Shown: positions 44,154-55,224, counted from the first letter of the stretch. The stretch: 64,000 bases of DNA from CAWEDP01 sp963807925 (GCA_963807925.1 CAWEDP010000002.1:1550001-1614000); one strand, 5' to 3'. Notes: generated from the sequence alone by a model not told the origin. Translations and numbers: made by a program.

Positions 44154-44465
44154 ATGAACGTCAGACCGCTGCACGACCGCATCATTGTTCACCGCATCGA
44201 GGAAGGCGAACAGAAAGTCGGCGGAATCATCATCCCCGACAGCGCCAAGGAAAAGCCCCAGCAGGGCAAGGTCATCGCCGCCGGCAACGGCAAGACGCGC
44301 GATGACGGCAAGCGCCAGCCGCTCGACGTGAAGGCCGGCGACACGATTCTCTTCGGCAAGTACTCGGGCCAGGAGATCAAGCTCGACGGCGAGGAGTACC
44401 TGATCATGCGAGAGGACGAAGTCCTCGCGGTGATCGAGGGCGGCGAGACAAAGAAGAAGAAGTAA
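44154..44465 (+). CDS. groES: Co-chaperonin GroES
   Basis: GroES caps GroEL during folding. The 103-residue protein begins MNVRPLHDRIIVHRIEEGEQ and has the mobile-loop segment KVGGIIIPDSAKEKPQQG, VIAAGNGK, DTILFGKYSGQEIKLDGEEYLIMREDEVLA. The ribosome site GGAG lies nine bases ahead. It is 48 bases from groEL and under the CIRCE promoter. Confidence 0.98.
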   Translation: MNVRPLHDRIIVHRIEEGEQKVGGIIIPDSAKEKPQQGKVIAAGNGKTRDDGKRQPLDVKAGDTILFGKYSGQEIKLDGEEYLIMREDEVLAVIEGGETKKKK

Positions 44466-44513
44466 CGGATCGGCGGAGCCCCGGCGCGTCCGCCCTACAG
44501 GGAGACAGGAACA

Positions 44514-46145
<1,632 letters not shown>

Positions 46146-46217
46146 AGGACCGTACGGTCGGATGACCGTTCGGGTGACCTGCGACGTCGTCGCTTGTACA
46201 ATCGCAGTCGTGAATGG

Positions 46218-46254
46218 AAGGGGCCCGGAAGGAGCGATCCTCGCCGGGCCCCTT
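46218..46254. terminator. Hairpin terminator between groEL and the TonB gene
   Basis: AAGGGGCCCGG (46218-46228) and CCGGGCCCCTT (46244-46254) form a perfect 11-bp stem with a 15-base loop. Only a short T-rich run (GCTTTC) follows on the plus strand. On the minus strand the As before the first arm give almost no U-run. It probably ends groESL transcripts and may also serve the convergent gene. Confidence 0.7.
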
Positions 46255-46260
46255 GCTTTC

Positions 46261-47181
46261 TCAGCGCAAGGTGAAGGTGAGCTCGATTGTGATGGTGACC
46301 GGCACCGGTTCGCCCCGGAGCGTGCCGGGACGAAAGCGCCACTGGCGGGCGGCTTTCACCGCTTCCTGATCGAGACCGAATGTCGAGTCGAGGGACCGCA
46401 CCACCTGGACGTCGCCGACGGTGCCATCGGACTTGACCACGCACTCGACCAGGACCGTACCCTGAATCTTCGCGCGCATCGCGTCGGACGTGTACTGCGG
46501 CCTGACCTCCCGCAGGAGCACCGGCGTGGTCACGCCGCTGCCAAGCCGGTACACGCCGCCGCCGGTGCCGCCGCCGCTGCCGGGTCCCAGCCCGGGTCCG
46601 CTGCCGGGACCGATGCCGCTGCCGGTGCCGGTGCCGGCTCCGCCACCGCTGCCCGAGCCCTGAGAGAGCGTCGGCGGTCCGGGCGGCCCCTCGATCGCGC
46701 CAGGCAGCGAGTCCTTCGACGCGGCGAGCTCTTTGGCCGGAATCACGAGCTGCTCCACCGGGTTCGGCTCGACTTTGGCGACCCTGGGCGGCTCGAGCGT
46801 GGGCGCCGGCTTGGCGACCGGAACCGTCAGCTTGTCCTTGCCGGGCAGCTCCGCCTTCCGCGGCGGATCCTTCATCTTGTTGCCGCCGCCACCGCCGCCG
46901 CCGCCCGGACCCGGCTGGGCGAGCCAGATGATCCCGTTGGGTGGCTGCATCGGCAACACCGGCTGACCGCTGACCGTCTGATTGCTGGACCGGACGAGCA
47001 GGATGGCGAACAGCACGAACGCCGCGTGCCAGAACAGCGACGCGATGGCCGCGGGGCCGATGCGCTGCCGCTGTTTCTCGAATGAAAAACTGATGTCCGA
47101 GGATCCGCTCTGATCGAGATGGACCGACAGATGGCCGGCCGACGAGTTGTCGCGAAGCGCCGGGTGCGTGGGCTCTTGCAT
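46261..47181 (-). CDS. TonB-family protein
   Basis: TonB proteins link the inner-membrane motor to outer-membrane receptors. From ATG 47181 the protein has 306 residues. It has one N-terminal membrane helix (PAAIASLFWHAAFVLFAILLV, about 43-63), a Gly/Pro-rich periplasmic spacer with runs of GGGG and GSGSG, and the C-terminal TonB domain (about 215-306: VLLREVRPQYTSDAM, GTVLVECVVKSDGTVGDVQVV, AVKAARQWRFRPGTLRGEPV). A TTG 28 codons earlier is also in frame. ExbB/ExbD are not in the window. It converges on groEL. Confidence 0.88.
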   Translation of the reverse strand: MQEPTHPALRDNSSAGHLSVHLDQSGSSDISFSFEKQRQRIGPAAIASLFWHAAFVLFAILLVRSSNQTVSGQPVLPMQPPNGIIWLAQPGPGGGGGGGGNKMKDPPRKAELPGKDKLTVPVAKPAPTLEPPRVAKVEPNPVEQLVIPAKELAASKDSLPGAIEGPPGPPTLSQGSGSGGGAGTGTGSGIGPGSGPGLGPGSGGGTGGGVYRLGSGVTTPVLLREVRPQYTSDAMRAKIQGTVLVECVVKSDGTVGDVQVVRSLDSTFGLDQEAVKAARQWRFRPGTLRGEPVPVTITIELTFTLR

Positions 47182-47357
47182 GGAAACCGGGACGATGGTG
47201 GTATTTTCGCGCACGCCTGCGGGCCGCCGCAACTGCAAAAGAGATGCCTCAGGAATACGTCGCAAATATTATGACGTCCGCCGCACGGTCCGGGTCGTTG
47301 TCCTCTCGTTCTCGGTCGCCCATCTGTCGGGCTGGCGATCCCGCGCTCGTGCGCCGA

Positions 47358-47816
47358 TCAGACGCGTCCCGTCCAGGCGCCAATCGCTGCGTTGCCGCCG
47401 CCGTAGGAATGCAGAATCGCCAGCGCGTCGGCGGCCCGCGGTTCGGTGCGAATGGCGACGAGCACCCCCCCGCGCGCCGTCAGCACCTCGAAAATCCGGC
47501 CGTCGTGCGGCTGAAAGCCCACCTTGCGCATCGTGCCCGACAATCCCGCTGTCGCGAGATCGCCGCGCGCGCCCTGCAGCGCGTCGATCAACGGGCCGCG
47601 CGCCAGCGCCGGGCCGACCGCGGCGAGCTCGAGGCGGTGGCCTGCGCCGCCGAGCGCCTGCTGAATCAGCTCTGCCATCCCGGGGTCCTCTTTCCCGACA
47701 ATCGTCAGCGACTCGGGAGGGAAACCCGCCTCCTGAAGCGCCTGGAGACCCTTTCGAGCCCATACGACGTCCTGGAACACGGCGACCGTGAAGCGTCCGG
47801 CTTCGACCTCGACCAT
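47358..47816 (-). CDS. Hypothetical protein with a YflT-like stress-protein N-terminus
   Basis: A 152-residue soluble protein. The start RFTVAVFQDVVWARKGLQALQEAGFPPESLTIVG resembles the YflT/general stress protein 17M domain. Later come ALQGARGDLATAGLSGTMRKVGFQPHDG and a segment GGVLVAIRTEPRAADALAILHSYGG that repeats the alpha/beta pattern. No signal or membrane helix. ATG 47816 is chosen because it begins the conserved part and lies seven bases after a -10 box. The function is unknown. Confidence 0.7.
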   Translation of the reverse strand: MVEVEAGRFTVAVFQDVVWARKGLQALQEAGFPPESLTIVGKEDPGMAELIQQALGGAGHRLELAAVGPALARGPLIDALQGARGDLATAGLSGTMRKVGFQPHDGRIFEVLTARGGVLVAIRTEPRAADALAILHSYGGGNAAIGAWTGRV

Positions 47817-47823
47817 CCGCGGT

Positions 47824-47851
47824 ACTGTATCACGGAGAAATTGGCAGTCTA
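47824..47851 (-). promoter_or_regulatory. Promoter of the YflT-like gene (leaderless)
   Basis: TAGACT (47851-47846), 16 bases, TACAGT (47829-47824) on the minus strand. The ATG at 47816 is seven bases past the -10 box, at the expected transcription start, so the mRNA should be leaderless. Confidence 0.5.
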
Positions 47852-47931
47852 CAATCCACAATTTGCGCGGTGAACACGCTGCCGCATCATCCACGCGCCG
47901 ATCGGTCAATTGTGCACGTCAACTGTGAATT

Positions 47932-49113
47932 GTGACTGCCGACGTCGCGATCATCGGAGCCGGACCGGCCGGCGCGTGGGCGGCGCGCGAGCTCGCCCGA
48001 CACGGCGCGCGCGTGCTGTTGATCGACGGTTCGCATCCGCGCGAGAAGCCGTGCGGCGGCGGCGTCACCGGACGGGCGCTGCACCTGGTCCGCGACGCGT
48101 TCGACACGTCGCCGCCCGCGGTGTCCATCCGGTCCGCGCGCTTCGCCAATCTCGCCTCCGACCGATTCGCCGACGTCGATCTCCCTCCGGACGCCCTCAT
48201 CGTCGCCAGTCGCAGGGAGCTCGATCAACGCCTCTTCGACGCAGCCCTCCGCGCCGGCGCGCAGTGGATTGCGGCGCGAGCGACGGAGGTGCGGCACGCC
48301 GACGACGGGTTCATCGTCGCGACCCCAGGCGGGCATCATCGCGCACGCCTGATCGTCGGCGCCGACGGCGCCAACAGCCTGGTGCGGCGGCGGCTCGCCC
48401 TGCCGTTTCGTCGCGATCAGCTCTCGATTGCCACAGGCTTCTTCGCGCACGGCGTCACGGCCGATCGCATTCTCGTGGAGTTCGTCACCGACCCGCCCGG
48501 CTACATCTGGTCGTTTCCGCGCCGCGATCATCTGGCCATCGGCATCTGTGCCCAGGCGGACTCCGGCGTGACCTCGGGCGGTCTGCGCGAGCTGACGGCG
48601 CGGTGGATGGAACGACGCGGACTCGCGGCACCTGCGGGCCTCGAGCCGTACTCGTGGCCGATTCCGTCGCTTGCCGCCTCCGAGCTCGAGTCGCTGCAAC
48701 CTTCCGGGGCCGGGTGGTTCCTCGTCGGCGATGCGGCGGGACTGGTCGATCCGCTCACGAGGGAGGGCATTTACTTCGCGCTCGCGTCGGCCCAATGGGC
48801 CGCCGAAGCCATAGGGGCGGACCGCCACGTCGCGCCGTGGCACGCCTACGCGGCGCGGGTCCGGCACGAGCTGGGCCACGAGCTCGCGATCGCCGCCCGC
48901 CTGAAGCGGCGCTTCTTTCGCCCGCAGTTCACCCGGCTCCTGGTCGAGGCGCTCCGCCGGAGCGCCTCGGTCCGCGCCGTGATGGCCGACCTGGTTGCCG
49001 GAGAGCAGCCCTACGGGACGCTGAAGCGACGGCTCGTGAAAACGCTGCACGTCGGTCTCGCGGCCCGACTCCTGCTCATGGAGCGGCAGGGAGGCCGGCA
49101 CGGGATGGCATAA
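47932..49113 (+). CDS. Geranylgeranyl reductase-family FAD oxidoreductase
   Basis: A 393-residue flavoprotein. It has DVAIIGAGPAGAWAARELARHG (FAD Rossmann), EKPCGGGVTGRAL (the CGGG substrate-loop motif of the family), LIVGADGANSLVRRRL and LVGDAAGLVDPLTREGIYFAL. Members reduce prenyl chains of archaeal or chlorophyll lipids or of menaquinone; here quinone or polyprenyl saturation is plausible but unproven. GTG start at 47932. It diverges from the YflT-like gene. Confidence 0.9.
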   Translation: MTADVAIIGAGPAGAWAARELARHGARVLLIDGSHPREKPCGGGVTGRALHLVRDAFDTSPPAVSIRSARFANLASDRFADVDLPPDALIVASRRELDQRLFDAALRAGAQWIAARATEVRHADDGFIVATPGGHHRARLIVGADGANSLVRRRLALPFRRDQLSIATGFFAHGVTADRILVEFVTDPPGYIWSFPRRDHLAIGICAQADSGVTSGGLRELTARWMERRGLAAPAGLEPYSWPIPSLAASELESLQPSGAGWFLVGDAAGLVDPLTREGIYFALASAQWAAEAIGADRHVAPWHAYAARVRHELGHELAIAARLKRRFFRPQFTRLLVEALRRSASVRAVMADLVAGEQPYGTLKRRLVKTLHVGLAARLLLMERQGGRHGMA

Positions 49114-49139
49114 CACGAACGTAAAGACAGCCAAGGTGG

Positions 49140-49145
49140 TACAAT
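49140..49145 (+). promoter_or_regulatory. -10 box of tatA
   Basis: TACAAT at 49140-49145 in the 60-base gap before tatA; transcription would start near 49152 with a leader of about 22 bases containing GAAGGAG (49161-49167). No clear -35. Confidence 0.45.
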
Positions 49146-49173
49146 CGCTCAACGCGGTCAGAAGGAGTTCCAC

Positions 49174-49329
49174 ATGAATCTCGGCTTGCCCGAGCTGCTC
49201 GTCATCCTGTTCATCGTGATCCTGATCTTCGGCGCGAACAAGCTGCCGCAGCTCGGGCGCGGCGTTGGCGGCGCGATCCGCAACTTCAAGGAAGGGATGA
49301 AGGACGGCGAGGCCAATCCGAAGTCATAG
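49174..49329 (+). CDS. tatA: Sec-independent translocase component TatA
   Basis: A 51-residue TatA/E protein. TatA forms the protein-conducting part of the twin-arginine pathway. It has one N-terminal membrane helix (LGLPELLVILFIVILIFGANKL), the Phe-Gly hinge, LPQLGRGVGGAIRNFKEGM as the amphipathic helix, and a short polar tail. The GAAGGAG ribosome site is six bases ahead of ATG 49174. The stop overlaps the convergent selB stop by six bases. tatB and tatC are not adjacent. Confidence 0.95.
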   Translation: MNLGLPELLVILFIVILIFGANKLPQLGRGVGGAIRNFKEGMKDGEANPKS

Positions 49330-51277
49330 AATCACTCGGACGTCTCCCGTCCGACGGGTGACCCGCTCGCGATCCAGATATTCGAGCAGTGGAATCGCGA
49401 ACTTCCGCGTCACGCCGAACCGTTCCTTGAACGCCGGCACGTCGATGACGCCGGCGCCGGCGTCCTTCATGGCGTACATGTCGATCTTCAGCCGCTCCAG
49501 CGCGTCGGCGTGAAACGGGAGCGTCTCGATCTTTACCACCACCTTGTCGCGCTGCAGGAGCCGGATCACCTGATCGACGACCTCTGGCGGCACCCCGCTC
49601 GAGGCGGCCAGGGCGCCGGGGTCGAGCGGTGTCAGGCCGCCGTCCCGGATCAGTCGCTCGATGGCCCCCCTCGCCTCGGCGGCGGCAGTCGGCCATTCGA
49701 CGTGATGGGTCGGCAGCGACAGGCGGTCGCGCGCGACCGCGGCGCCCGACGCCGCAAGATCCTCCACCGCGCGCTCGAAGACCGAAGGATGGCCACGCCC
49801 GCACAGGCGCGTGCGGGCCTCCTCCCGGGCAAGACCCTCCGACAGCGGATGGCGCCGATGGTGTTCGGCCAGCGCGGCCATGAGGTCCGCTTCGAGGCGC
49901 GCGAGAAGGGGCGCCGAGACCAGGCGTCCGTCGATCTCGACGGCATGTCCGCCCGCCACCAACGCGCGCACGTGCTGTGACAGACGCTCCGGCGGCATGC
50001 CGGCGCGCGCGATGAGATGGCTGATTGGCAGCCCGAGCAGTCCCGCCTCGTCGAGAAAGACTCTCGCCGCTCGAGTCGGCGCGTCGGATCCATCTGCCTC
50101 CCCGGATCCATCTGCCTCCTCGTCGAGACGGCGGCACCGCTCCAGCGCCTTGTCGCTTCGAATCGCCGTCCGCGGCGGCGGCAGCGGATCGAGCACCGCG
50201 CCGCCGGCGATCGTCCGCGGCGGCGAATAGCTGCGAATGATGAACCGATCGCCGCGGACCAGGGCGGCCGGCTGCTCGAGACGCAGGCGCACGTAGCCGC
50301 GGGTTCCGGGCCCGAGCGCCCGTCGGCTCCGCTCCTCGCCCGGTTGCTCGACCGGACCGACGACGGCCACACGCGCGAGGAGCTCTGCCGTTCCCTGGTG
50401 GAACCGGACTCTCGCCGCGTGCGCAATGGGTCTCGCGTCGGGCAGGACGTCGACCACCGCATCCACGATCCGGGTTTCCACGGTCGCGTCGGGCGCCGTC
50501 AGCGACTGGCCGCGGTGCAGCGCGTCCACGGCGACCCCGCCCAGGTTCAGGGCCACCCGTTCCCCTGCCACCGCTTCGGACCGGCTGGTCCCGTGCACCT
50601 GCAGACCGCGAACCTTGACGCGCCGATCCCCAGGAACGACCCGCAGGTCGTCGTCCTGCGCCACGCGTCCCGACACGAGCGTGCCGGTGACGACGGTGCC
50701 GAATCCCTTCATCGAGAACACGCGGTCAACGGGCAGGCGGGTCGCGCCGGCGGCGGACCGGCCGGACGACTCTGCGCCGGCCTTCCGCAGCGCGACGCGC
50801 AGATCGTCGAGCCCCTCGCCGGTGCGCACCGAGACCGGCACGACGGGGGCGGCCGCCAGGAACGAGTGGTCCACCAGTTCGCGGACCTCGAGGCGTACGA
50901 GATCCAGCGTCTCCGCGTCGACGAGGTCGCTCTTGGTCAGGGCGATGATTCCGCGGGGGACGCGCAGCAGCCTGCAGATGTCGAAGTGCTCCCGCGTCTG
51001 CGGCATGACCGACTCGTCGGCCGCCACCACGAGGAGGACGAGGTCGATCCCGCCGACGCCGGCGAGCATGTTGCGGACGAACCGCTCGTGTCCGGGCACG
51101 TCGACGAACGCCACGTTGAGACCGTCGAGGACGAGGTGCGCGAACCCGAGAATCGATGGTGATCCCGCGCGCCTTTTCCTCCTTCAACCGGTCGGGATCG
51201 ATCCCGGTCAGCGCGTGGACCAGCGCGCTCTTGCCGTGATCGATGTGGCCGGCCGTACCGACGACGATCGATTTCAT
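49324..51277 (-). CDS. selB: Selenocysteine-specific elongation factor SelB, broken by a one-base frameshift
   Basis: SelB brings Sec-tRNA to UGA codons next to a SECIS hairpin. The first frame (from ATG 51277) gives MKSIVVGTAGHIDHGKSALV (G1 motif), LTGIDPDRLKEEKARGITID (switch I). The next frame continues LGFAHLVLDGLNVAFVDVPG with GHERFVRNMLAGVGGIDLVLLVVAADES, TKSDLVDAE (NKxD-like), domain II/III segments and the C-terminal winged helices that bind the hairpin (GVTRKFAIPLLEYLDRERVTRR). An extra A at 51151/51152 breaks the frame between them. Length and parts otherwise match SelB (about 650 residues). A duplicated EADGSG/EADGSD pair lies in the linker before the winged helices. selA, selC and selD are not in the window. 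Confidence 0.9.
50084..50119 (-). repeat. 18-bp tandem duplication inside selB
   Basis: Two adjacent copies (50084-50101 and 50102-50119) of an 18-base unit containing GGATCCATCTGCCTCC, differing at one base. The length keeps the reading frame and adds six residues (EADGSG then EADGSD) in a flexible linker of SelB. Confidence 0.85.
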
Positions 51278-51319
51278 GTCGACACGGGGCGACCGCCGCA
51301 GCGGAGCGCGGACACGACC

Positions 51320-53581
51320 CTAGCGCCGCGGGCCGCGCTTGCGGGTCGCGCGCTCTTGCCGGCCGGGCCGCCCGCTCGGACGCCGTCGCGGGGGCGTCGG
51401 CGCCGCCTTGCTGCGCCTCGGGCCGCGGACCCCCTCGCGGACCTGCTCGAGGATCTCCACCAGGCCGAGATCGATCTGGCGGATGTCCATGTTGACGCGA
51501 ATCACCTGAACGCGCACCTTGTCGCCGAGGCGATAGACCTTCCGGGTATTCTCCCCCCGCAGCAGGTGCGCATCGTCGAGGAACCGGTAGTAGTCGTCGG
51601 CCATGGTCGAGACGTGGACGAGTCCCTCGACGTAGTGCTCGACGAGCTGCACGAAGAGGCCGAATGCCGCGACGCCGGTGATGTATCCGTCGAATTCATC
51701 GCCGACCTTGTCGGCCATGAACTTCACCTTCTTCCACTGCAGCAGCTCGCGTTCGGCATCGTCGGCGCGGCGCTCCATCTCGGAGGTGTGTCGCGCCGTC
51801 TCGGGCAGATCCTCCGCCCACTCTTCGCGCGATTGATCCGTCAGCTGCCCGTGCCGTGACGCGCGCAGCGCGCGATGCACCACGAGATCGGGGTAGCGGC
51901 GGATCGGCGACGTGAAGTGCGTGTAGCTGGCGGCGGCAAGGCCGAAGTGGCCCAGGTTCTCCGGGGCGTACCGGGCCTTCTGCATCGTCCGGAGCATCAG
52001 GAACGCGATCGGCTTCTCTTCGGGCTTGCCGTGAATCCGCTCCAGCAGCTTCTGGAAGTGGCGGGGCCCGACAGCGGCGAGGGGGACCGCCAGGCTGTAG
52101 CCGAAGCCCGACACGAACTCCTCGAACTTGTCCACTTTGGCGATGTCCGGCTGCTCGTGGACGCGGTACAGCGCCGGCGCGCCCTGCTCGTCGAGGTAGG
52201 AGGCGACCGTCTCGTTGGCGATCAGCATGAACTCCTCGATCAGGCGGTGGGCGACGTTCCGTTCGAGCGCGATGATGGCCTCCACGACGCCGCCTTCGTC
52301 GACGACGACTTCCGCCTCGTTGAGGTCGAAGTCGATCGAACCGCGCTGCCGTCGCGCGTCGTGCAGGACGTGAAACAGCTCGTGCATCAACTGGAACATC
52401 GGGACGAGCGGCGCGTACTGGCGGATGAGATCGGGATCGCGGTCCGCGAGGATCCCGTTCACGGCCGTGTAGGTCATGCGCTCGGTGCTGTGGATGACGC
52501 CGTCGTGGAACTCGTGGCGGACGACGGTTCCCTGCCGGTTCACCTCCATCAGACACGACTGCACGAGCCGGTCGACGCGCGGGTTCAGGCTGCAGAGCCC
52601 GGTCGCCAGCTCCGAGGGAAACATGTGCACGGCGCGCTCGGGAAAGTAGACCGACGTCCCACGCTCGTAGGCTTCGCGGTCGAGCGCGCTTCCCTCGCGC
52701 ACGTAGTGCGACACGTCGGCGATGTGCACGCCCAGCCAGTAGTGGCCGTTCGGCAGCGCCTCGATGGTGATCGCATCGTCGAAGTCGCGGGCGTGCTCGC
52801 CGTCAATCGTGACGGTGGGCAGGTGGCGGAAATCGGTGCGGCCATGAAGGTCCTTCTCCGACACGGCGCCCCCAAGGCGCACCGCTTCGGCGACCGCCTC
52901 GTCGGAATGGGCGTCGGCAATCCCGTACTTGCGGATGATGATCTCGGTGTCGACGCCGGGGGCCTCGATGTCGCCCAGGACCTCGACGACGCGGCCGGTG
53001 GCGCTTCGCGTCGAGGTCGGCCACCTGGTGAGCTCCACGGTGACCATCTCGCCGGGCGAGGCGCCTCCCTCCTGTCCGGCGGGCACCACGATGTCCATCA
53101 GCACGCGCCGATCGAAGGGCGCGACGTACCCCATCTTGTTCTCGTCGCGATCGTAGCGGCCCACGACGAGCGCGTTCGCGCGCTCGAGGATGCGGATGAT
53201 GCGCCCCTCGGCGCGGCCCGCCTCCTTGATCTTCTCAATCCGCACGACGACCCGATCGCCCTGCATCGCTTCGTTGAGATGCGGGCCCGACACGTAGATG
53301 TCGCCGCCGGCCGGCTCGAGCGGCCGCTCGGGCGTGACGAACCCGTACCCCGCCCGGTGCGTTTGAAGCCGGCCGACGTAGAGGTCCATCTTCTCGGGCA
53401 GCCCGAACCGGTGGCCCCGCGTCTGAATGAGATCGCCCGACGCCACGAGCGACGTCACGACGCGCTTGAAGGAGACGCGCTCGTCGCGCGGAATCTTGAG
53501 GATCTGCAGCAGCTCGCGCATCCCCGCGGGGTGATGCACCCGCTCGCGCATCAGCGTCAGGATCTGGTCGCGTGAAAGCAT
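51320..53581 (-). CDS. rnr: Ribonuclease R (RNB family)
   Basis: RNase R degrades structured RNA 3'-to-5'. The 753-residue protein has an N-terminal winged helix (LSRDQILTLMRERVHHPAGM), cold-shock domains (about 70-220), and the RNB catalytic domain with TIDGEHARDFDDAITIE holding the metal-binding Asps and GVHIADVSHYVREGS. The S1 domain is near the end (FDGYITGVAAFGLFVQLVEH). A Lys/Arg-rich tail (about 720-753) is typical of RNase R. It lies 42 bases before selB. Confidence 0.95.
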   Translation of the reverse strand: MLSRDQILTLMRERVHHPAGMRELLQILKIPRDERVSFKRVVTSLVASGDLIQTRGHRFGLPEKMDLYVGRLQTHRAGYGFVTPERPLEPAGGDIYVSGPHLNEAMQGDRVVVRIEKIKEAGRAEGRIIRILERANALVVGRYDRDENKMGYVAPFDRRVLMDIVVPAGQEGGASPGEMVTVELTRWPTSTRSATGRVVEVLGDIEAPGVDTEIIIRKYGIADAHSDEAVAEAVRLGGAVSEKDLHGRTDFRHLPTVTIDGEHARDFDDAITIEALPNGHYWLGVHIADVSHYVREGSALDREAYERGTSVYFPERAVHMFPSELATGLCSLNPRVDRLVQSCLMEVNRQGTVVRHEFHDGVIHSTERMTYTAVNGILADRDPDLIRQYAPLVPMFQLMHELFHVLHDARRQRGSIDFDLNEAEVVVDEGGVVEAIIALERNVAHRLIEEFMLIANETVASYLDEQGAPALYRVHEQPDIAKVDKFEEFVSGFGYSLAVPLAAVGPRHFQKLLERIHGKPEEKPIAFLMLRTMQKARYAPENLGHFGLAAASYTHFTSPIRRYPDLVVHRALRASRHGQLTDQSREEWAEDLPETARHTSEMERRADDAERELLQWKKVKFMADKVGDEFDGYITGVAAFGLFVQLVEHYVEGLVHVSTMADDYYRFLDDAHLLRGENTRKVYRLGDKVRVQVIRVNMDIRQIDLGLVEILEQVREGVRGPRRSKAAPTPPRRRPSGRPGRQERATRKRGPRR

Positions 53582-53653
53582 CTGGTCTGACTTATACAGG
53601 AAATGTGGCGTGCCCGTTCGTGCGACCGCCTCGATCGCACGCGGCGATTCGAC

Positions 53654-54943
53654 TCAGCCACACAGCACAATCTGGAGGTCGCCGACGTTGGTGTCGGTCG
53701 CGCCGATCCTGATGAGATCGCCGAGGCGGTCGAAGAACGTGTACGCGTCGTTGTTGGCGAGGAACGGCGAGACCTCGAGCGACGCCGCCGTGGCCCTGGC
53801 CACCGTCGACGAGTCCGCGATCGCTCCGGCCGCATCGGTCGGGCCGTCGATCCCGTCGGTCCCCACGCTCGCCACGGCCACGGTTCCGGGACTCGCCGCG
53901 AGAAAGGGCGCGGCGGCGAGCGCGAATTCCTGGTTACGTCCGCCTTTGCCCGACCCGGTGACGTGCACGACGGTCTCGCCGCTCGACACGACACAGGTCG
54001 GCCGGGACGCGTCAGCCGCGCGCGCGAGCGCGGCGCCGAGATGCGACGGCGCGGCGACCCGCGCCTCCCCCACGACCGGCTCCTCCATCCGCACGACCCG
54101 GTAGCCGCGGCGGGCCGCTGCGCGGGCGGCGCCGTCCATCGCGTCGCGCCGTCCGCCAATCACCGAGGCCGTCGCGTGCGCCAGACGAGGATCGCCCGGT
54201 TTGGGCGTTTCGGCGATCGTCCCGGCCGCCCCGAGGCGCAGCCGCTCGACCACCCGCGCCGGAAATTCGTTCCATCCGCCGAACCGTCGCAGAACCTCGA
54301 GGGCATCGCCGAACGTCGTCGGGTCGGCGACCGTGGGTCCCGACGCGATCACGCTCAGGTCGTCGCCGACGACGTCTGAAATGGCGAGCGTCGCCGACGG
54401 GCGCGGCGCCGCGGCGGCGAGCTGTCCGCCCTTGATCGCCGAGATGTGCTTGCGGACCGTGTTCAGCGCATGGATGTCCGCACCCGCTTTCAGCAGACGA
54501 TCGCTGGTGCGCTGCTTGTCCTCGAGCGTGACGCCGTCGGCAGGGACCGCCATGATCGCGGATCCGCCGCCGGAGAGCAGGACGAGCAGCCACTCGTCGC
54601 CGGCCGCCGACGCGGCGAAGCGGAGCGCGGCGCGTCCCGCCCGCTCGCTGGCCGCGTCCGGCACCGGATGGGCTCCCCGAAGGGCGCGAAAGCCGGGCAC
54701 CGCGTCTCCCTCGACGTGACTGATGACGAGACCGTGTCGAATCACCGGCCCGAGCCGGCGGGACGCGGCGGCCGCCATCGCGTGGGCCGCCTTTCCGGCC
54801 GCGAGGACCCGCAGCGGGCCCCACGCGCGCGCGCGATCGTCGGCCAGCGCGCGCTCGACGAGCGTGGATGCGCTGACACTGGCAATGCCGGCGCGCAGGA
54901 TCGCGCGCGCATCGGACCGAAGCGTCTCGAGAGTGGCTGTCAG
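53654..54943 (-). CDS. Glycerate 2-kinase (MOFRL family), probable CTG start
   Basis: Phosphorylates glycerate to 2-phosphoglycerate. The C-terminal part carries the MOFRL region (VGTDGIDGPTDAAGAI), and earlier SGGGSAIMAVPADGVTL, LNTVRKHISAIKGGQLA and ISDVVGDDLSVIASGPTV define the family. The conserved N-terminus (LRSDARAILRAGIASV, VLAAGKAAHAMA) lies upstream of the first ATG in frame (54778). No ATG, GTG or TTG precedes it. CTG 54943 overlaps the upstream TGA as CTGA, like the other NTGA couplings here, and gives 429 residues, the usual length. Confidence 0.87.
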   Translation of the reverse strand: MTATLETLRSDARAILRAGIASVSASTLVERALADDRARAWGPLRVLAAGKAAHAMAAAASRRLGPVIRHGLVISHVEGDAVPGFRALRGAHPVPDAASERAGRAALRFAASAAGDEWLLVLLSGGGSAIMAVPADGVTLEDKQRTSDRLLKAGADIHALNTVRKHISAIKGGQLAAAAPRPSATLAISDVVGDDLSVIASGPTVADPTTFGDALEVLRRFGGWNEFPARVVERLRLGAAGTIAETPKPGDPRLAHATASVIGGRRDAMDGAARAAARRGYRVVRMEEPVVGEARVAAPSHLGAALARAADASRPTCVVSSGETVVHVTGSGKGGRNQEFALAAAPFLAASPGTVAVASVGTDGIDGPTDAAGAIADSSTVARATAASLEVSPFLANNDAYTFFDRLGDLIRIGATDTNVGDLQIVLCG

Positions 54944-55224
54944 TGGGTTTGCTTGGGTTCGGACCAGGAAGAAAGGCCGGTGACGACGTCGAACTTCTTG
55001 AGGAGGGCGCTTACGAGCTCGTCAGCGTTGTCCTTGGAACACAGCTGCTCGAGCTGCCCCATGATTCGGGTGAGCGCCGCGTCCACGTCGGTGATGGCGC
55101 TCTCCGAATAGTAGGGTCGATGACGCTGGAGACATTGCTTGTGTTTCAGGAATTCCTGCCGGTAGAACTCGGTGAGCGGGCGCTGCGCGCTGGTCGGCCT
55201 CGATGCAGAAACGAAGCGTGGCAT
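54940..55224 (-). CDS. Small hypothetical protein
   Basis: A 94-residue protein with helix-rich middle part (PLTEFYRQEFLKHKQCLQRHR, SAITDVDAALTRIMGQLEQL) and no signal or membrane helix. Two Cys occur (about 36 and 62). I do not recognise the family. It has a strong promoter and AGAGGA ribosome site of its own, and its stop overlaps the putative CTG start of glycerate kinase. Confidence 0.68.
   Translation of the reverse strand: MPRFVSASRPTSAQRPLTEFYRQEFLKHKQCLQRHRPYYSESAITDVDAALTRIMGQLEQLCSKDNADELVSALLKKFDVVTGLSSWSEPKQTH

Noticed and set aside
46218..46254. The groEL-tonB hairpin as a novel regulatory RNA
   Set aside because: Its place between convergent stops and the plain GC-rich stem fit an ordinary terminator.
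51278..51319. Possible tRNA-Sec (selC) next to selB
   Set aside because: The gap is only 42 bases, too short for a tRNA, and no T-arm motif is seen.
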